DNA of 39,170 nucleotides from Xanthobacteraceae bacterium (GCA_009694215.1 SHVN01000014.1:1-39170), one strand, 5' to 3'; positions 1 through 9,037 are shown, counted from the stretch's first letter. Translations and numbers: made by a program. Notes: generated by a model from the sequence alone, not told the origin.

Positions 1-3
1 TAT

Positions 4-80
4 TGGTCGGAGTGGCAGGATTTGAACCTGCGACCCCCTCGTCCCGAACGAGGTGCGCTACCAGGCTGCGCTACACTCCG
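4..80 (-). tRNA. tRNA-Pro (anticodon CGG)
   Basis: Read on the minus strand this folds as a complete 77-nt cloverleaf. The acceptor stem begins CGGAGTG and pairs with CACTCCG, followed by A and an encoded CCA end at positions 4-6. The anticodon arm is CCTCG-TTCGGGA-CGAGG, which places CGG at the anticodon and so reads the proline codon CCG. The T-arm contains the usual GTTCAAATC. It is transcribed away from the MmgE/PrpD gene; no integrase or attachment-site duplication is visible beside it. Confidence 0.97.
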
Positions 81-191
81 ACTAGAAGGCCGGTCTTATA
101 GCGGCGCCCTTATCCCCTCGCAAGCACAGGCGGTTTTTCGCTATAGAGCCCTGCCCGAGCCTCAATTGAGGCAGGCGTACGGCGAGGCGGC

Positions 192-1619
192 ATGGCACGG
201 GAAACACTGCAACTGGCGAAATACGCAACCGCGCTACGCTATGCGGACCTGCCGGCCGAGGTGATCCAGCGCGCCAAGGACGCCATCGCCGACACCATCG
301 CGGCCATCGCCTTCGGCGCTCACCTGCCCTGGAGCCGCATCATCGCCGATTACGCCCGCCGCCGCGGCGCTGGCGGCAAGGCCCGCGTCTTCGCGCCCGG
401 CGGCGCGCGCCTGCAGGCGCCGATGGCGGCGTTTGCCAATGGCGCGCTCGCGCATGCCTTCGAGATGGACAATCTCACCTGGCCGAACACCGGCGTGCAT
501 CCTGGCGCGACCATGGCCATGCCGGCGCTGGCGGTGGCGCAGGAGCGCGGCATAGGCGGGCGCGAGCTGATCGCGGCGGTGGTGGCGGGCAGCGAGGTGA
601 TGATCCGCATCGGGCGAGCGACCAAGCACAACAATGAGGGCCGCGGATTCCATGCACCCGGCACGACGGGCCCGTTCGGCGGCGCGGCCGCGGTCGGGCG
701 GCTGTTGAAATTCGACAACGACACAATGACCAACGCGCTCGGCATCGCGGGCTCGCTGTCCTGCGGGCTGCTGGAGTTCGCGCGCTCGGGCACCGGCGCG
801 ATGGTCAAGCGGATGCATCTCGGCCGCGCCGCCGAGAGCGGCGTGCTGGCGGCAAGCCTCGCGGAAGAGGGCTTCACCGGGCCGCAGAGCGTGCTGGAAG
901 GGCCGTTCGGATTCCTCAACGTCTATTGCGGCGAGAACGACGTCGCGGCGCTGACGCGCGGGCTCGGCAAGGAATGGGCGACGCTGCGCATCATGCTCAA
1001 GCGCTTCCCCGTCCACATCACCTCGCACACCTCGGTGCAGGCCGTTCAGGATCTGCAACGGGAGTACGGCTATGCCGGCGCCGATGTCGCCTCGATCCAT
1101 ATCGCCGGCAACCAGAAGATGGCGACGGTCAACAACATCCCGGCGCCGGCCGACCTGATGATGGCGCAGTATTCGCTGCCGTTCTGCGTGGCGCTGGCGC
1201 ATCACCGCGAGGCGCGCGATCCGGCCTCGTTCAACGCAAAGTCGTTCAACGATCCGGCGATCCGGACGCTTGCCGCCAAGGTGACGATCACGGTGGCCGA
1301 CGAAGCGCGGGCCGGCCACACCCTCGCCTCAACCGTCACGGTGACGCTCAACGACGGCCGCACGCTCAGCCGCCGCGTCGACAGCTTCAAGGGCACGCCG
1401 GAACAGCCGCTCGACCGCGCCGAGATGCGCGACAAGTTCCTGCTGCTGACCAAGGCATGCGATGGCGCGGCGATGGCGCGCCTGTTCGATCGATTGCAAA
1501 ATCTGGAAGCCGAACACAATCTCGACTGGATCAAGGTCGACGCGAAAAAGCCGAACAAGCCGCGGCCGCGCTCCATGGCAGCGCGGCGCGGCAGGCGAAT
1601 GAAGAAGCGAACGAAATGA
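192..1619 (+). CDS. MmgE/PrpD family protein (2-methylcitrate dehydratase-like)
   Basis: A 475-residue protein of the MmgE/PrpD family, whose members include 2-methylcitrate dehydratase, cis-aconitate decarboxylase and many uncharacterised dehydratase-like proteins. The N-terminal helical domain is recognisable (ANGALAHAFEMDN near residue 80, GFHAPGTTGPFGGAA near 150), and the C-terminal domain follows from about residue 270. The last ~25 residues form a Lys/Arg-rich tail (KKPNKPRPRS and onward), which looks non-conserved. The ATG at 192 follows a GAGGCGGC stretch. The stop overlaps the next start (ATGA at 1616-1619), so it is probably co-translated with the Sua5 gene. No prpB or prpC neighbours are present, so methylcitrate-cycle function is not supported and the substrate is unknown. 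Confidence 0.88.
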   Translation: MARETLQLAKYATALRYADLPAEVIQRAKDAIADTIAAIAFGAHLPWSRIIADYARRRGAGGKARVFAPGGARLQAPMAAFANGALAHAFEMDNLTWPNTGVHPGATMAMPALAVAQERGIGGRELIAAVVAGSEVMIRIGRATKHNNEGRGFHAPGTTGPFGGAAAVGRLLKFDNDTMTNALGIAGSLSCGLLEFARSGTGAMVKRMHLGRAAESGVLAASLAEEGFTGPQSVLEGPFGFLNVYCGENDVAALTRGLGKEWATLRIMLKRFPVHITSHTSVQAVQDLQREYGYAGADVASIHIAGNQKMATVNNIPAPADLMMAQYSLPFCVALAHHREARDPASFNAKSFNDPAIRTLAAKVTITVADEARAGHTLASTVTVTLNDGRTLSRRVDSFKGTPEQPLDRAEMRDKFLLLTKACDGAAMARLFDRLQNLEAEHNLDWIKVDAKKPNKPRPRSMAARRGRRMKKRTK

Positions 1620-2638
1620 ACGGCAAGATCGACACCCGATTCGTCCTCGCCGAATTCGCCTCCATTGCCGACGCGGCGGCCTGCCTCGCCGGCGGCGGCC
1701 TGGTCGCATTCCCGACCGAGACCGTCTATGGGCTCGGCGCCGACGCCACCAACGGCACAGCCGTTGCGCGCCTCTACGCCGCGAAGGGCCGGCCGTCGTT
1801 CAATCCGCTGATCGCACATGTATTCGATCTCGCCGCCGCCAAGCGGCTGGCGGTGTTCGACGCGACGGCGGAAAAACTCGCCGCAGCGTTCTGGCCGGGG
1901 CCGCTGACGCTCGTTCTGAAGAAGCGCGCCGGCTGCCCGGTGGCAGAGCTTGCGACCGCCGGCCTCGACAGCATCGCCGTGCGGGTTCCCGACCATCCGG
2001 TGGCGCTCGGCATCCTGAGCCGGCTCGGCCGGCCGGTGGTCGCGCCGTCCGCCAATCGCTCCGGTCACGTCTCGCCCACCACCGCGCAGCATGTGATGGA
2101 CGATCTCGGCGGCCGGATCGACTTCATCGTCGACGGCGGGCCCACGCCGGTCGGCGTCGAGTCCACCATCGTCGCCTGCCTCGACCGGCCGCTGCTGCTG
2201 CGCCCCGGCGGGCTGCCGCGCGAGGAGATCGAACGCGTGCTCGAAGGCCCGATCGAGGATCTCCTGTCGAGCGCGGTCGATCCGGAGGCGCCGATCGCGC
2301 CCGGCATGCTCGAATCCCATTACGCGCCCCGCGCGCGGCTTCGCCTCCAGGTGGACCGCGTCAATCCCGGAGAGGCGCTGCTCGCCTTCGGCACCAGGAT
2401 GCCGCCGGGTACCGAGCAGGCCGCGATCGTTCTCAACCTCTCGCCGGGCCGCGACCTCGTGGAGGCCGCCGCCAACCTGTTTTCCGATCTCCGCACCCTC
2501 GACCGGACGGGCGTCGCCACCATCGCCGTGATGCCGCTGCCGAACGAGGGCCTCGGCGAAGCCATCAACGACCGGCTTGCGCACGCCGCCGCGCCAAGGG
2601 AAGGTCAAGGGAAGGTTGGTCAGGAGAAGCTCCCATGA
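1616..2638 (+). CDS. sua5: L-threonylcarbamoyladenylate synthase, Sua5 type
   Basis: This 340-residue protein belongs to the Sua5/YciO/YrdC family. It makes threonylcarbamoyl-AMP from threonine, bicarbonate and ATP, the first step of t6A formation at position 37 of ANN-decoding tRNAs. The YrdC domain carries AFPTETVYGLGADATN (about residues 28-43), the KGRPSFNPL loop and PSANRSGHVSPTTAQHV. The length and the PGMLESHYAP linker before a C-terminal domain identify the long Sua5 form rather than short TsaC. The ATG at 1616 overlaps the upstream stop, and its own stop overlaps the next ATG at 2635, so three genes are translationally coupled. The open frame extends upstream of 1616 but only as a shadow of the MmgE gene. 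Confidence 0.93.
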   Translation: MNGKIDTRFVLAEFASIADAAACLAGGGLVAFPTETVYGLGADATNGTAVARLYAAKGRPSFNPLIAHVFDLAAAKRLAVFDATAEKLAAAFWPGPLTLVLKKRAGCPVAELATAGLDSIAVRVPDHPVALGILSRLGRPVVAPSANRSGHVSPTTAQHVMDDLGGRIDFIVDGGPTPVGVESTIVACLDRPLLLRPGGLPREEIERVLEGPIEDLLSSAVDPEAPIAPGMLESHYAPRARLRLQVDRVNPGEALLAFGTRMPPGTEQAAIVLNLSPGRDLVEAAANLFSDLRTLDRTGVATIAVMPLPNEGLGEAINDRLAHAAAPREGQGKVGQEKLP

Positions 2639-4062
2639 ACGAAATGAGCAAGCCCGTCACCGCCGTGTCGCCCACGACGCTGGCCCGCATGATCGCACTG
2701 GTCGGCGAGAAGAATGCCATCACCGACAAGGAGAAGCAGACGCCCTATCTGGTCGAGTTCCGCGCGCTGTGGACAGGCCACACCCCGGTGGTGCTCCGGC
2801 CGGGCTCGACCAGGGAGGTCTCCGAGCTGCTCAAGATCGCCAGCGAGACCACCACCGCGATCATCCCCCAGGGCGGCAATACCGGCCTCGTCGGAGGGCA
2901 AATTCCGCACAACGGCGAGATCGTGCTGTCGCTCAATCGCATGGACAAAATCCGCGAGCTCGATCCCATCTCCAACACCATCACCTGCGAGGCCGGAGTA
3001 ACCCTGCAGCGCGCGAGAGAGGCCGCGGCCGGCGTCGACCGGCTCTATCCGCAGCTCCTGCCCTCGGAAGGAAGCTGCACCATCGGCGGCAACCTCTCGA
3101 CCAACGCCGGCGGCACCGCGGCGCTTACCCACGGCGTGGCGCGCTCGCATGCGCTCGGGCTTGAAGTCGTGCTGGCCGACGGCCGCGTGCTCAACAATCT
3201 CAACAAGCTCAAGAAGGACAACACCGGCTACGACCTGAAGAACCTGTTCATCGGCGCCGAAGGCACACTCGGAGTCATCACCGCGGCGGTGCTGCGGCTC
3301 GTACCGCGGCCGAAGTCGGTCGAGACCGCATGGGCTGCGATCCCCTCGGTCCAGGCCGCCGTCGACCTGCTCGGCCTCGCGACCGAAATCAGCGCGGGCG
3401 GCGTGACGAGCTTCGAGATCATGGCGCGCGAGGGCATCGATATCGTCATCAAGCACGGCGGCGCGCGCGATCCGCTGGCGGCGAAGTCGCCATACTCGGT
3501 GCTGATCGAACTGTCGTCGCAGCGGCACGAGGGCCTGCGCGATCAGATGGAGCAAATTCTCGCCGAGGGGCTGGAGAAAGGCCTCGTGCTCGACGCCACC
3601 ATCTGCGAAAGCGTCGAGCAGGCCAAGACGTTCTGGCGCATCCGCGAGTTGTTCGGCGAGATGCAGGGCCGCGAGGGCGGCTCGATCAAGCACGACATTT
3701 CGGTGCCGGTCGCCAACATTCCGGCGTTCATCGAGGAAGGCAACGCCGCGGCGAGAAAGCTCATCCCCGGCTGCCGGCCGATGCCGTTCGGCCACGTCGG
3801 CGACGGCAACATCCATTACAACATCACCCAGCCGGTCGGCGCCGACAAGGCGGAATACCTCAAGCGCTGGGACGACATGAACGACACGATCTACAAGATC
3901 GTGCTGAAATACGGCGGCTCGGTCTCGGCCGAGCACGGCGTCGGCATCGTCAAGCGCGACTATCTGCCGAAGATCAAGGACCCGGTCGCCTACGAGCTGA
4001 TGAAGACGCTCAAGCGCACGCTCGATCCCAAGGGCATCCTCAATCCCGGCAAGGTGCTGTAG
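2635..4062 (+). CDS. FAD-binding oxidoreductase (GlcD/D-2-hydroxyacid dehydrogenase family)
   Basis: A 475-residue flavoprotein with an N-terminal PCMH-type FAD-binding domain (FAD_binding_4; GNTGLVGGQ at residues 81-89) and a C-terminal FAD-oxidase_C domain. The latter has GHVGDGNIHYN near residue 385 and SAEHGVGIVKRDYL near 430. The family oxidises D-2-hydroxy acids such as D-lactate, glycolate or D-2-hydroxyglutarate and passes electrons to a quinone or ETF-type acceptor. The length is typical of single-subunit GlcD/D2HGDH-like members; no glcE or glcF partner lies nearby, so a glycolate oxidase complex is not supported. The ATG at 2635 overlaps the Sua5 stop and is preceded by GGAGAAG. 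The exact substrate cannot be read from the sequence. Confidence 0.9.
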   Translation: MNEMSKPVTAVSPTTLARMIALVGEKNAITDKEKQTPYLVEFRALWTGHTPVVLRPGSTREVSELLKIASETTTAIIPQGGNTGLVGGQIPHNGEIVLSLNRMDKIRELDPISNTITCEAGVTLQRAREAAAGVDRLYPQLLPSEGSCTIGGNLSTNAGGTAALTHGVARSHALGLEVVLADGRVLNNLNKLKKDNTGYDLKNLFIGAEGTLGVITAAVLRLVPRPKSVETAWAAIPSVQAAVDLLGLATEISAGGVTSFEIMAREGIDIVIKHGGARDPLAAKSPYSVLIELSSQRHEGLRDQMEQILAEGLEKGLVLDATICESVEQAKTFWRIRELFGEMQGREGGSIKHDISVPVANIPAFIEEGNAAARKLIPGCRPMPFGHVGDGNIHYNITQPVGADKAEYLKRWDDMNDTIYKIVLKYGGSVSAEHGVGIVKRDYLPKIKDPVAYELMKTLKRTLDPKGILNPGKVL

Positions 4063-4074
4063 GCATCCGGCGAG

Positions 4075-4827
4075 TCAGAACAGCGAGCCCTGCCCGCTGT
4101 TCACGGGTTGCTGCGTCTTACGAACGGGCTTCGGTTTTTCCGCAGACGGCCCGGCCGCATCGGCGCTGTAGGGTTCGAGCAACACAGGCGAGTCGTTTGC
4201 CACGCGATTGACCGCCGACGGAATTTCATAGACCTGCATCGAGCCTTCGGGCGCCGGCGCGAGCAGTTCGGCCGCCGTTTTCTCGTCGACGTTTTTGCAG
4301 TCTAGCCACAGATCGAACTGCTCCGGCGGCACGATCACCGGAGCGCGGTGATGCACGGCGGCCATTTCTTCGTTCGCCTCGGTCGTGACGATGGCGGCGG
4401 TCTCCATCTCCTCGCCGTTCGGACCGGTCCAGGTCTCCCAGAGGCCGGCGAAGGCGATCGGCCCGGAGGCCACAGGCCGCGCGAGATACGGTCGCTTGGC
4501 GCCGCCATGCGGCTTCCATTCGTAAAAGCCGTCGGCCGGAAACAGGCAGCGGCGGCGCTTCATAGCGTTGCGGAACGCCGGCTTGTCGTTGACCGACTCG
4601 GCCCGGGCGTTGATCAGCAGCGTGAAGCCCTTCGGGTCCTTGACCCAGGCCGGGATCAGGCCCCAGCGCACCAGCGCGAACTGGCGCTCGCCTTCGGCCA
4701 TCCGCACGATCGGCACCGGCTGGGTCGGCGCGATGTTGTAGCGCGCCGGAAAATTGGGCTGCTCGCGATAGCGAAACAGCGCCCGGATCGCCGCCGGAGC
4801 GCTCGTGATACAATAGCGTCCGCACAT
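4075..4827 (-). CDS. SOS response-associated peptidase (SRAP/YedK-HMCES family)
   Basis: A 250-residue SRAP-domain protein. The family forms a covalent thiazolidine DNA-protein crosslink with abasic sites in single-stranded DNA, shielding them from breakage. The catalytic Cys2 is exposed when the initiator Met is removed (MCGRYC), which fixes the start at 4827. The other conserved positions are present: NIAPTQ at residues 31-36, INARAE with Asn73, FYEW with Glu103, and His159 in a HHRAP motif (the usual HxRMP has Met where this has Ala). The last ~30 residues are a Pro/Lys-rich tail. It is convergent with the FAD oxidase gene (12-bp gap) and divergent from the gene at 4940. No LexA box could be identified with confidence in the 112-bp divergent gap. 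Confidence 0.95.
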   Translation of the reverse strand: MCGRYCITSAPAAIRALFRYREQPNFPARYNIAPTQPVPIVRMAEGERQFALVRWGLIPAWVKDPKGFTLLINARAESVNDKPAFRNAMKRRRCLFPADGFYEWKPHGGAKRPYLARPVASGPIAFAGLWETWTGPNGEEMETAAIVTTEANEEMAAVHHRAPVIVPPEQFDLWLDCKNVDEKTAAELLAPAPEGSMQVYEIPSAVNRVANDSPVLLEPYSADAAGPSAEKPKPVRKTQQPVNSGQGSLF

Positions 4828-4939
4828 CGGATGCCCTCAATTCGCGCCGGCAATGGGCCCATAGGAGGAGATTCTTAGGGGCTCATTAACCAGCCGCGGC
4901 AACACTGCCGCATATCATTGCCGAACCGGACCGCTGACC

Positions 4940-5461
4940 ATGCCCGCGCCTGCCGCCGATTGCGCGAATGATCCAGCCAGAGCGGTCCTTTCCCCTGCCA
5001 CATCTGGCCGCGGCGGACCCAATATCAATCCTGCGACCGGGCTTTCCACCGATTATCTGAACCATTTCACCGAAGCCGTCATGGTGCTGGACATGGTGGG
5101 CGCCATGCCGGAATGCCTGGACGACCTGCGGGCCTGGCAGCCGAAGACCTACGCGGAGCATTTCGCCGCTTCCGGTTTTACCAATCGCGACGCCATCGTC
5201 GGCACCTATCGGGCCGCCGACCCCGAGGTGCGCCAGGCGCTCGACCGAGCTTCCGAGATGCTCAATGCGATGGTGAGGCAGGCGCGCGAAATGGTGCTCC
5301 AGCATGCCGGAACACCAGAGCTCGATGCGATCGCACGCCGCGCCACGGAGCGGCTTCGGCCGCTGCTCGTGCGCACCGCCGCGGTCATCAACGGCACCGC
5401 GGCCGACTCCGGCGGAGGTCAGGGACCGCAGGCCGCAATCGATGCTATGTTCGGGCGGTGA
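4940..5461 (+). CDS. Conserved hypothetical protein
   Basis: A 173-residue soluble, mostly helical protein with no signal peptide or membrane segment. The core starts at NINPATGLSTDYLNHFTEA (residues 29-47), a segment I recognise as recurring in Rhizobiales hypothetical proteins; the first ~28 residues look poorly conserved, so the true start could lie further in. A helical, Arg/Ala-rich C-terminal half follows. The stop overlaps the GTG start of the Nudix gene (GTGA at 5458-5461), so the two are probably co-translated. No function can be assigned. Confidence 0.75.
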   Translation: MPAPAADCANDPARAVLSPATSGRGGPNINPATGLSTDYLNHFTEAVMVLDMVGAMPECLDDLRAWQPKTYAEHFAASGFTNRDAIVGTYRAADPEVRQALDRASEMLNAMVRQAREMVLQHAGTPELDAIARRATERLRPLLVRTAAVINGTAADSGGGQGPQAAIDAMFGR

Positions 5462-5910
5462 GCACCGCACCCGACGCCCGCGCCTATCCCGACCGCCCTT
5501 TCCTCGCCGTCAGCGCCGCGATCATCCGCGATGGCCGTGTCCTGATCGCGCGGCGCGCCCGCGGCCCCGCGCTCGGCGTCTGGACGATGCCAGGCGGCGT
5601 GGTCGAGGCCGGTGAGACGCTGCTTGAAGCGCTGGTGCGCGAAATCCAGGAAGAAACCGGGTTGACGATCGAGCCGATCGCGCTGGCCGGCCACCGCGAG
5701 GTGCTAGTACGCGATGACGACCGGCGGGTGTCGCGCCATTTCGTCATCCTGTGCTTTGCAGCGCGCTGGATCGCGGGCGAGCCGCAGTTGAACGAGGAAC
5801 TGGCCGAAGCCCGCTGGCTCAGGCCCGCGGAGCTGACCGGGCTCAAGACCACCGAGGGCCTGGCCGAGATCGTCGCCGCAGCCTTCGAGCGCATCGAAAC
5901 GGCAGGCTGA
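5458..5910 (+). CDS. Nudix hydrolase
   Basis: A 150-residue single-domain Nudix protein. The box GX5EX7REUXEEXGU is intact: Gly47, Glu53, Arg61-Glu62, Glu65-Glu66, Gly68-Leu69. The residues after the N-terminal strand (AVSAAIIRDGRVLIARR) resemble ADP-ribose pyrophosphatase or MutT-like enzymes, but the substrate is unresolved. The chosen start is the GTG at 5458, which overlaps the preceding stop by four bases and puts the Nudix fold at the correct distance. A longer reading of the same frame from 5113 would only translate a shadow of the upstream gene. The following gene begins about 50 bp downstream on the same strand. Confidence 0.9.
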   Translation: MSTAPDARAYPDRPFLAVSAAIIRDGRVLIARRARGPALGVWTMPGGVVEAGETLLEALVREIQEETGLTIEPIALAGHREVLVRDDDRRVSRHFVILCFAARWIAGEPQLNEELAEARWLRPAELTGLKTTEGLAEIVAAAFERIETAG

Positions 5911-5958
5911 GTCGTCTTGCGCGTTTCAGCCGGCCGGCGCATATGTCCGGCGCAACCG

Positions 5959-6339
5959 ATGCTCAAACGCGCTTTCACCATAGCCCTCGTCGCACTGACC
6001 GTGGCAGCCACGCCCGCCCGCACCATCGAGGGCGGCCCCGCCCCGTTCGACGGCGATCTGATGCGGCTCGCCGAGATCCTCGGCGCGCTGCACTATCTGC
6101 GTACGCTTTGCGGCGCCAGCGAGGGGACCAAATGGAGCGACCAGATGTCGGCCCTGCTCGACGCCGAAGCCCAGAGCGGCGACCGCCGCAATCGCATGGT
6201 GGCGAACTTCAACAACGGCTATCGCAGCTTCCAGCGAACCTATCGAACCTGCACACCGGCCGCGAACGTCGCCGTGCGCCGCTATCTCGATGAAGGCGCC
6301 AAGATTTCGCGCGAGATCACCGCGCGTTACACGAACTGA
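5959..6339 (+). CDS. TIGR02301 family protein, exported
   Basis: A 126-residue protein recognised as the alphaproteobacterial family TIGR02301 from PFDGDLMRLAEILGALHYLR followed by LC, a conserved W and QM. It has an N-terminal signal peptide (MLKRAFTIALVALTVAATPA), so it acts in the periplasm. Two cysteines (in TLCGA and RTCTP) could form a disulphide. The ATG at 5959 is preferred because it begins the signal peptide; an in-frame TTG at 5917 would add 14 residues. It follows the Nudix gene closely and may be co-transcribed. Function is unknown. Confidence 0.82.
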   Translation: MLKRAFTIALVALTVAATPARTIEGGPAPFDGDLMRLAEILGALHYLRTLCGASEGTKWSDQMSALLDAEAQSGDRRNRMVANFNNGYRSFQRTYRTCTPAANVAVRRYLDEGAKISREITARYTN

Positions 6340-6489
6340 CTTTCGGGACGTCGCCGCGCAATCCCCGCTGTTAACCGCGTGGGTTAACCGTGTCCCGAAA
6401 ACAGCCTAGAAGCCGCGCATTCGCGTGCTAGCCTGTTTACCGATGTGACAGCGAGGGCGCGCCTCCGCCTTATTTCGAGCATTCATTCC

Positions 6490-6747
6490 GTGAACCAGAC
6501 AGACCCAAGCCAACAGCCGTCGCCCGAACGCGAACAGAAGATGGTCGCGCTCAGCTATGTCAACGAAGCCTGGGCGGAAGCACGGCTCGATGGCGTCGAT
6601 GACGACTGCATGGCGATGTCATGCCTGTTCGCCGCCTTCGCCGAGCTGGTCACCACCTACGGCGAGGAAGCGGCCGCGAAATACGCCGACAGTCTGTCCA
6701 AGCGCATCCGCAACGGCGAATTCACGGTCGAGATCGCCCGCCAGTAG
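6490..6747 (+). CDS. Small conserved hypothetical protein
   Basis: An 85-residue acidic, helical protein. The conserved part appears to be MVALSYVNEAWAEARLDG followed by FAAFAELVTTYGEEAAAKY, resembling small Bradyrhizobium-type hypotheticals. The GTG at 6490 is chosen because it gives a short polar leader (VNQTDPSQQPSPEREQK) before the conserved block; ATG at 6541 and GTG at 6445 are alternatives. The preceding gap holds two copies of GTTAACCG 13 bp apart (6370 and 6383). It is convergent with the response regulator, 13 bp away. No function can be assigned. Confidence 0.7.
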   Translation: MNQTDPSQQPSPEREQKMVALSYVNEAWAEARLDGVDDDCMAMSCLFAAFAELVTTYGEEAAAKYADSLSKRIRNGEFTVEIARQ

Positions 6748-6760
6748 CGCACCATCGATC

Positions 6761-7535
6761 CTATTTCGGGCGCGCCAGGCAGAACAGCCGGTTCAGCACG
6801 GCGTCGATGTCCTTGGCGAAGAACGGCTTGTAGAGAAAGTCCCGGGCGCCTTCGGCGCGGGCGCGGTCCTCGATCCGCGCGTCGCGCGTACCGGTGATCA
6901 TCACCACATTCATGTCCGGATGAAGGCGCCTGAACTCGGCGAGCGCGCCGAAGCCGCCGATGCCCGGCATCTGATAGTCCAGAAATACGATATCGAAGCG
7001 CTGCTGCCTCGCAAGCGCGATCGCGGCCGCCCCATCGCCAGCCTCCTCGGGCTGAAGCTTGAACCGGCTGGCCTGGAGTACCTTGCGACTGACCGAGCGC
7101 ACGGTGGAGGAGTCGTCGACGATCAGAATTCGCCGGGGCAGCCGGGCCTGGATGCAACTGTCGAGCAGATCGCGCGCCTCCTGAACATCGATCGGCTTGG
7201 CGAGCGTGCTGTCGATGTCGAGCCCGTCGGTCAGGACCTCGCGGGTCTTGATCGACGCAGCGCCGATCAGAATGGCCAGCGGCTGTTCGCGCGCGGCGCG
7301 GATGACGGCGAGCAGTTCCTGCCGCCCGACTTTCGGAATCCGGGAATCAAAAAAACACCACGTCGTAACCATTGCGCGCGAGCAGCTCGCGGGTCGTCAC
7401 GGGGTCGCCGAGAGTTTCAAGCTCGGACACTTCGATCGGGGTCGAGGCCTGCGCCGCGGCCTGGCGCAAGAGTTCTCGCTCCGCGGCCGCCTCGGAGATG
7501 ATCAGCATCTTGAGTGAGAAGAAATCGTCGCTCAT
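6761..7535 (-). pseudogene. Tandem-receiver response regulator, frameshifted
   Basis: Two overlapping minus-strand frames together encode one protein of about 257 residues with two receiver domains. The first frame runs from ATG 7535 and ends in GYDVVFF-stop. The second continues the same domain with DSRIPKVGRQ and then a complete second receiver: ILIVDDSSTVR, the phospho-acceptor in IVFLDYQMPG, the MITGT switch threonine and KPF lysine. The break sits in a run of seven A (T on the coding strand) at 7349-7355, and removing one base restores VFFDSR. The combined span is 775 nt, exactly one base too many. The first receiver lacks the usual acidic pair (LIISEAAAERE), so it may be a pseudo-receiver. 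There is no output domain or adjacent kinase. Mutation, sequence error or slippage expression are all possible. Confidence 0.85.
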
Positions 7536-7699
7536 CGCGCCGTCGTGCCACGCAAGGCATGCACTCCGGTGGTCCCCCCTTGTCCGGATGAATTATCCGC
7601 ACAACGCCTGCGAGCCCCCCTCGCCCCCTTCGGGAAACCCACAGGCTCAGGTTGTAAGCAAGCGTGGAAAACAGCAATCGAGAGTTGGGGGAACCGTAA

Positions 7700-9037
7700 T
7701 TAAACCGTGGGTTCCATCGTCTCCAGGAACTGCGCCGCCTCGCCCTGCGACGGCCCGACGAGTTCGCCCTGAAACATGACCTTCCGTCCGCGGACGAAAG
7801 TCCCAACCGGCCACCCAAGAACTGACACTCCGTCGTAGGGCGTCCAGCCGGCCCGCGAGGCGATCCAGCGGTCGGTGATGGTTTCGCGGCGCTTGAGATC
7901 GACCAATGTCAGGTCCGCATCATAACCGGCCGCTATCCGGCCCTTGCGAGCGATGCCGTAGATGCGCGCCGGGCCGGCGCTGGTCAGGTCGACGAACCGG
8001 GCAAGCGACAGCCGCCCGGCGTTGACGTGATCCAGCATGATCGGAACAAGCGTCTGAACCCCGGTCATGCCGGAATGGGTCTTCGGGTAAGGATGCGCCT
8101 TCTCCAGCCGGGTGTGCGGGGAGTGGTCCGAGCCGATGGTATCGATCACGCCCTGGGCGATACCCCGCCAGATGCCGTCGCGGTGCGAGGCGTCGCGCAC
8201 CGGCGGGTTGAGCTGGGCCAGCGTGCCGAGCCGCTCGTAGCAGTCCGGCGCGGCAAGGGTGAGATGCGAGGGTGTGGCTTCGCAGGAGGCGACGTCCTTG
8301 TGATCAGCGAGAAACGCGGCTTCTTCCCTGGTTGTTACGTGCAGAACATGCACACGTTTGCCGGTTTCGCGCGCGAGCTTGATCAAACGTTGCGTGCACA
8401 TCAGCGCGGCGGTGGCGTCGCGCCACACCGGATGCGACGACGGATCGCCATCGACGCGGAGATGCATGCGCTCGCGCAGCCGGTACTCATCCTCCGAATG
8501 AAAGGCAGCTCGGCGGCGAACAGCCTTGAGCACGGCGCGAACACCCTCGTCGTCCTCGATCAGGAGCGAACCGGTCGATGAGCCCATGAACACCTTGACG
8601 CCGCAGGCGCCGGGCAGCCGCTCGAGCATGGCCAGTTCATGGGTGTTCTCACGGGTGGCCCCCACATAGAACGCGAAATCGCAGTGCATCCGGTGATGCG
8701 CGCGGGCGACCTTGTCGGCCAGAGCCGCCTTGTCCACGGTGTTCGGCTCGGTGTTCGGCATCTCGAACACGGCGGTAACGCCGCCGAGCACCGCTGCTCG
8801 CGACCCGCTCTCCAGGTCTTCCTTGTGGGTCAGGCCCGGCTCGCGCATATGCACATGGCTGTCGATCACGCCCGGCAGCACATGCAGGCCGCGGCAGTCG
8901 ATCGTCTCGGCGGCGGACGAGCCGACGTCGCCGATCGCGGCGATCCGGCCGCCGGCGATGGCCAGATCGCGCACGCCCTCGCCGTCCTGGTTGACAATGG
9001 TGCCGCCCTTGAGGATCAGGTCGTAGCCGCCCGCCAT
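7700..9037 (-). CDS. pyrC: Dihydroorotase (class I, PyrC/allantoinase superfamily)
   Basis: A 445-residue amidohydrolase most similar to class I dihydroorotases, which convert carbamoyl aspartate to dihydroorotate in pyrimidine synthesis. Metal and substrate residues are present: HVHMREPG at 61-68, the carboxylated lysine in GVKVFMGSST (Lys148), His180, His233 and Asp304 in SDHSPHT. ATG 9037 is chosen because AAGGGAAA lies just upstream; a GTG at 9058 would add seven residues. It stands alone, divergent from the YgfZ-like gene, with no pyrB beside it. Allantoinase or hydantoinase activity cannot be excluded from motifs alone. Confidence 0.88.
   Translation of the reverse strand: MAGGYDLILKGGTIVNQDGEGVRDLAIAGGRIAAIGDVGSSAAETIDCRGLHVLPGVIDSHVHMREPGLTHKEDLESGSRAAVLGGVTAVFEMPNTEPNTVDKAALADKVARAHHRMHCDFAFYVGATRENTHELAMLERLPGACGVKVFMGSSTGSLLIEDDEGVRAVLKAVRRRAAFHSEDEYRLRERMHLRVDGDPSSHPVWRDATAALMCTQRLIKLARETGKRVHVLHVTTREEAAFLADHKDVASCEATPSHLTLAAPDCYERLGTLAQLNPPVRDASHRDGIWRGIAQGVIDTIGSDHSPHTRLEKAHPYPKTHSGMTGVQTLVPIMLDHVNAGRLSLARFVDLTSAGPARIYGIARKGRIAAGYDADLTLVDLKRRETITDRWIASRAGWTPYDGVSVLGWPVGTFVRGRKVMFQGELVGPSQGEAAQFLETMEPTV

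Noticed and set aside
1-191. tRNA-Pro as an integration site for a genomic island
   Set aside because: No integrase, no repeated tRNA 3' end further in the window, and the adjoining genes look native in composition.
926-1615. A long N-terminal extension of the Sua5 frame
   Set aside because: It overlaps the MmgE/PrpD gene out of frame, and the family N-terminus begins at the ATG 1616 coupled to the upstream stop.
6370-6390. Two GTTAACCG copies 13 bp apart, considered as a CtrA site
   Set aside because: The spacing between TTAA half-sites is nine bases, not the seven of the CtrA consensus, and the position relative to the next start is not promoter-like.
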